DNA from: SMWC01 sp963581225 | GTDB taxonomy: Bacteria > Pseudomonadota > Gammaproteobacteria > Steroidobacterales > Rariloculaceae | Direction: 5' to 3' | NCBI GenBank assembly: GCA_963581225.1 | Contig: CAUZMW010000137.1 | Location: 1 to 5,267 of the forward strand | DNA: 5,267 bases | In this document: positions 4,964-5,267 of the stretch, piece after piece | Layout of the letters: every line of letters begins with the position of its first letter | Position numbering within the stretch: the first letter of the stretch is position 1 | The notes under the pieces: model-generated | Seen by the model: the letters and a program-made list of their open reading frames with translations, nothing else | The model's database searches: none | What the model was told of the DNA's origin: nothing | Position numbers and translations under genes: made by a program

Positions 4964-5267
4964 GTGCTGGTGTATCGCTTGTGGCAGGGCGATTCTATCG
5001 GCCGCTGGCAAGGAGATACCTTGGTCGTGGAGTCGGAGAACTTCAACGGCAGGGCATGGCTGAATGAAGCAGGAGATGTCACCAGTCATGCACAGACTGT
5101 CGTTGAGACGTTCACTCCGGTCAGCCCGATACAGCTGATGTATCGAGAAGAATCAAGCTCAGGCACAGCCTCGGATCTGCACATCCTGACTTTTGGAAAT
5201 GAAACAGTTTCCCAGCCCCTCATTCAGTCAGAATTTGATGAAGACTATTCGATGATCTCTCCGGACG
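4964..5267 (+). pseudogene. 5'-truncated secreted-protein ORF with GRWQGDTLVV motif, runs off the window
   Basis: Directly after the TGA at 4961-4963, and in the same frame, the sequence stays open to the window end: VLVYRLWQGDSIGRWQGDTLVVE (about 1-23), then NFNGRAWLNEAGDVTSHAQTVVETFTP. This matches the middle of a family of uncharacterised secreted proteins with GDSxGRWEGDTLVV(D/E)...NF...TW...G..HS.A..VVER(Y/F)T. Members normally have well over 100 residues before that motif; here there are about ten. The part after VVETFTP (LMYREESSSGTAS...) does not show the family's usual DP...TRPW segment. A GTG at 4964 abuts the stop, but no Shine-Dalgarno site precedes it. G+C falls to about 50% (5041-5267) from 68% just upstream. 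I read it as the 3' part of a broken gene; a nonsense mutation in a longer fused gene is the alternative. Confidence 0.5.

Noticed and set aside
4361..5089. 242-residue minus-strand open frame opposite the Tat protein
   Set aside because: Shadow of the GC-rich plus-strand gene, with low-complexity Arg/His/Ser composition and no recognisable domain.
1..5267. CRISPR arrays, rRNA, tRNA genes or insertion sequences
   Set aside because: No regularly spaced repeats, no conserved RNA gene sequence and no transposase motif were seen on either strand.

Overview
The window is a bacterial chromosomal fragment, probably from a Gram-negative proteobacterium. The organism is not identified by any marker. 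The call rests on a LeuA-family C-terminal domain, several Sec signal peptides with good Shine-Dalgarno sites, a DUF6152-type periplasmic protein, a periplasmic c-type cytochrome and a Tat-exported protein. Apart from the first gene and a RidA remnant, every intact gene encodes an exported product. The genes are densely packed and the largest gap without a coding call is about 210 bp (1730-1938).

Layout. 3-500 (+) is the 3' end of an alpha-isopropylmalate synthase family gene, followed by a candidate terminator. 604-1266 (+) is a secreted protein of unknown function. 1364-1729 (+) is a small DUF6152-like periplasmic protein preceded by a palindrome and a plausible promoter. 1939-2607 (+) is a secreted lectin-like protein. 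Immediately behind it lies a very strong hairpin (core 2622-2660) that overlaps both an orphan signal-peptide ORF (+) and the truncated 3' end of a ridA-like gene (-, 2655-3005). From the divergent 3006-3144 region runs a two-gene (+) unit: a diheme cytochrome c (3145-4227) overlapped by a Tat-exported protein of unknown function (4217-4963). The window ends in a 5'-truncated ORF (4964-5267) with a GRWQGDTLVV motif.

How it fits together. The 2660-4963 block (ridA remnant, cytochrome, Tat protein) is visibly richer in G+C than both flanks: hand counts give about 61-68% in sampled stretches inside and about 50% outside. Broken genes sit at both edges: an orphan signal peptide and a truncated ridA on the left, and a headless ORF on the right. 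The simplest reading is a mosaic in which a GC-rich cassette was placed into a locus of secreted proteins, although an assembly chimera must be excluded. The most interesting functional candidate is the translationally coupled diheme cytochrome c and Tat protein pair, which looks like a small periplasmic redox module whose partner protein I cannot assign to a named family.
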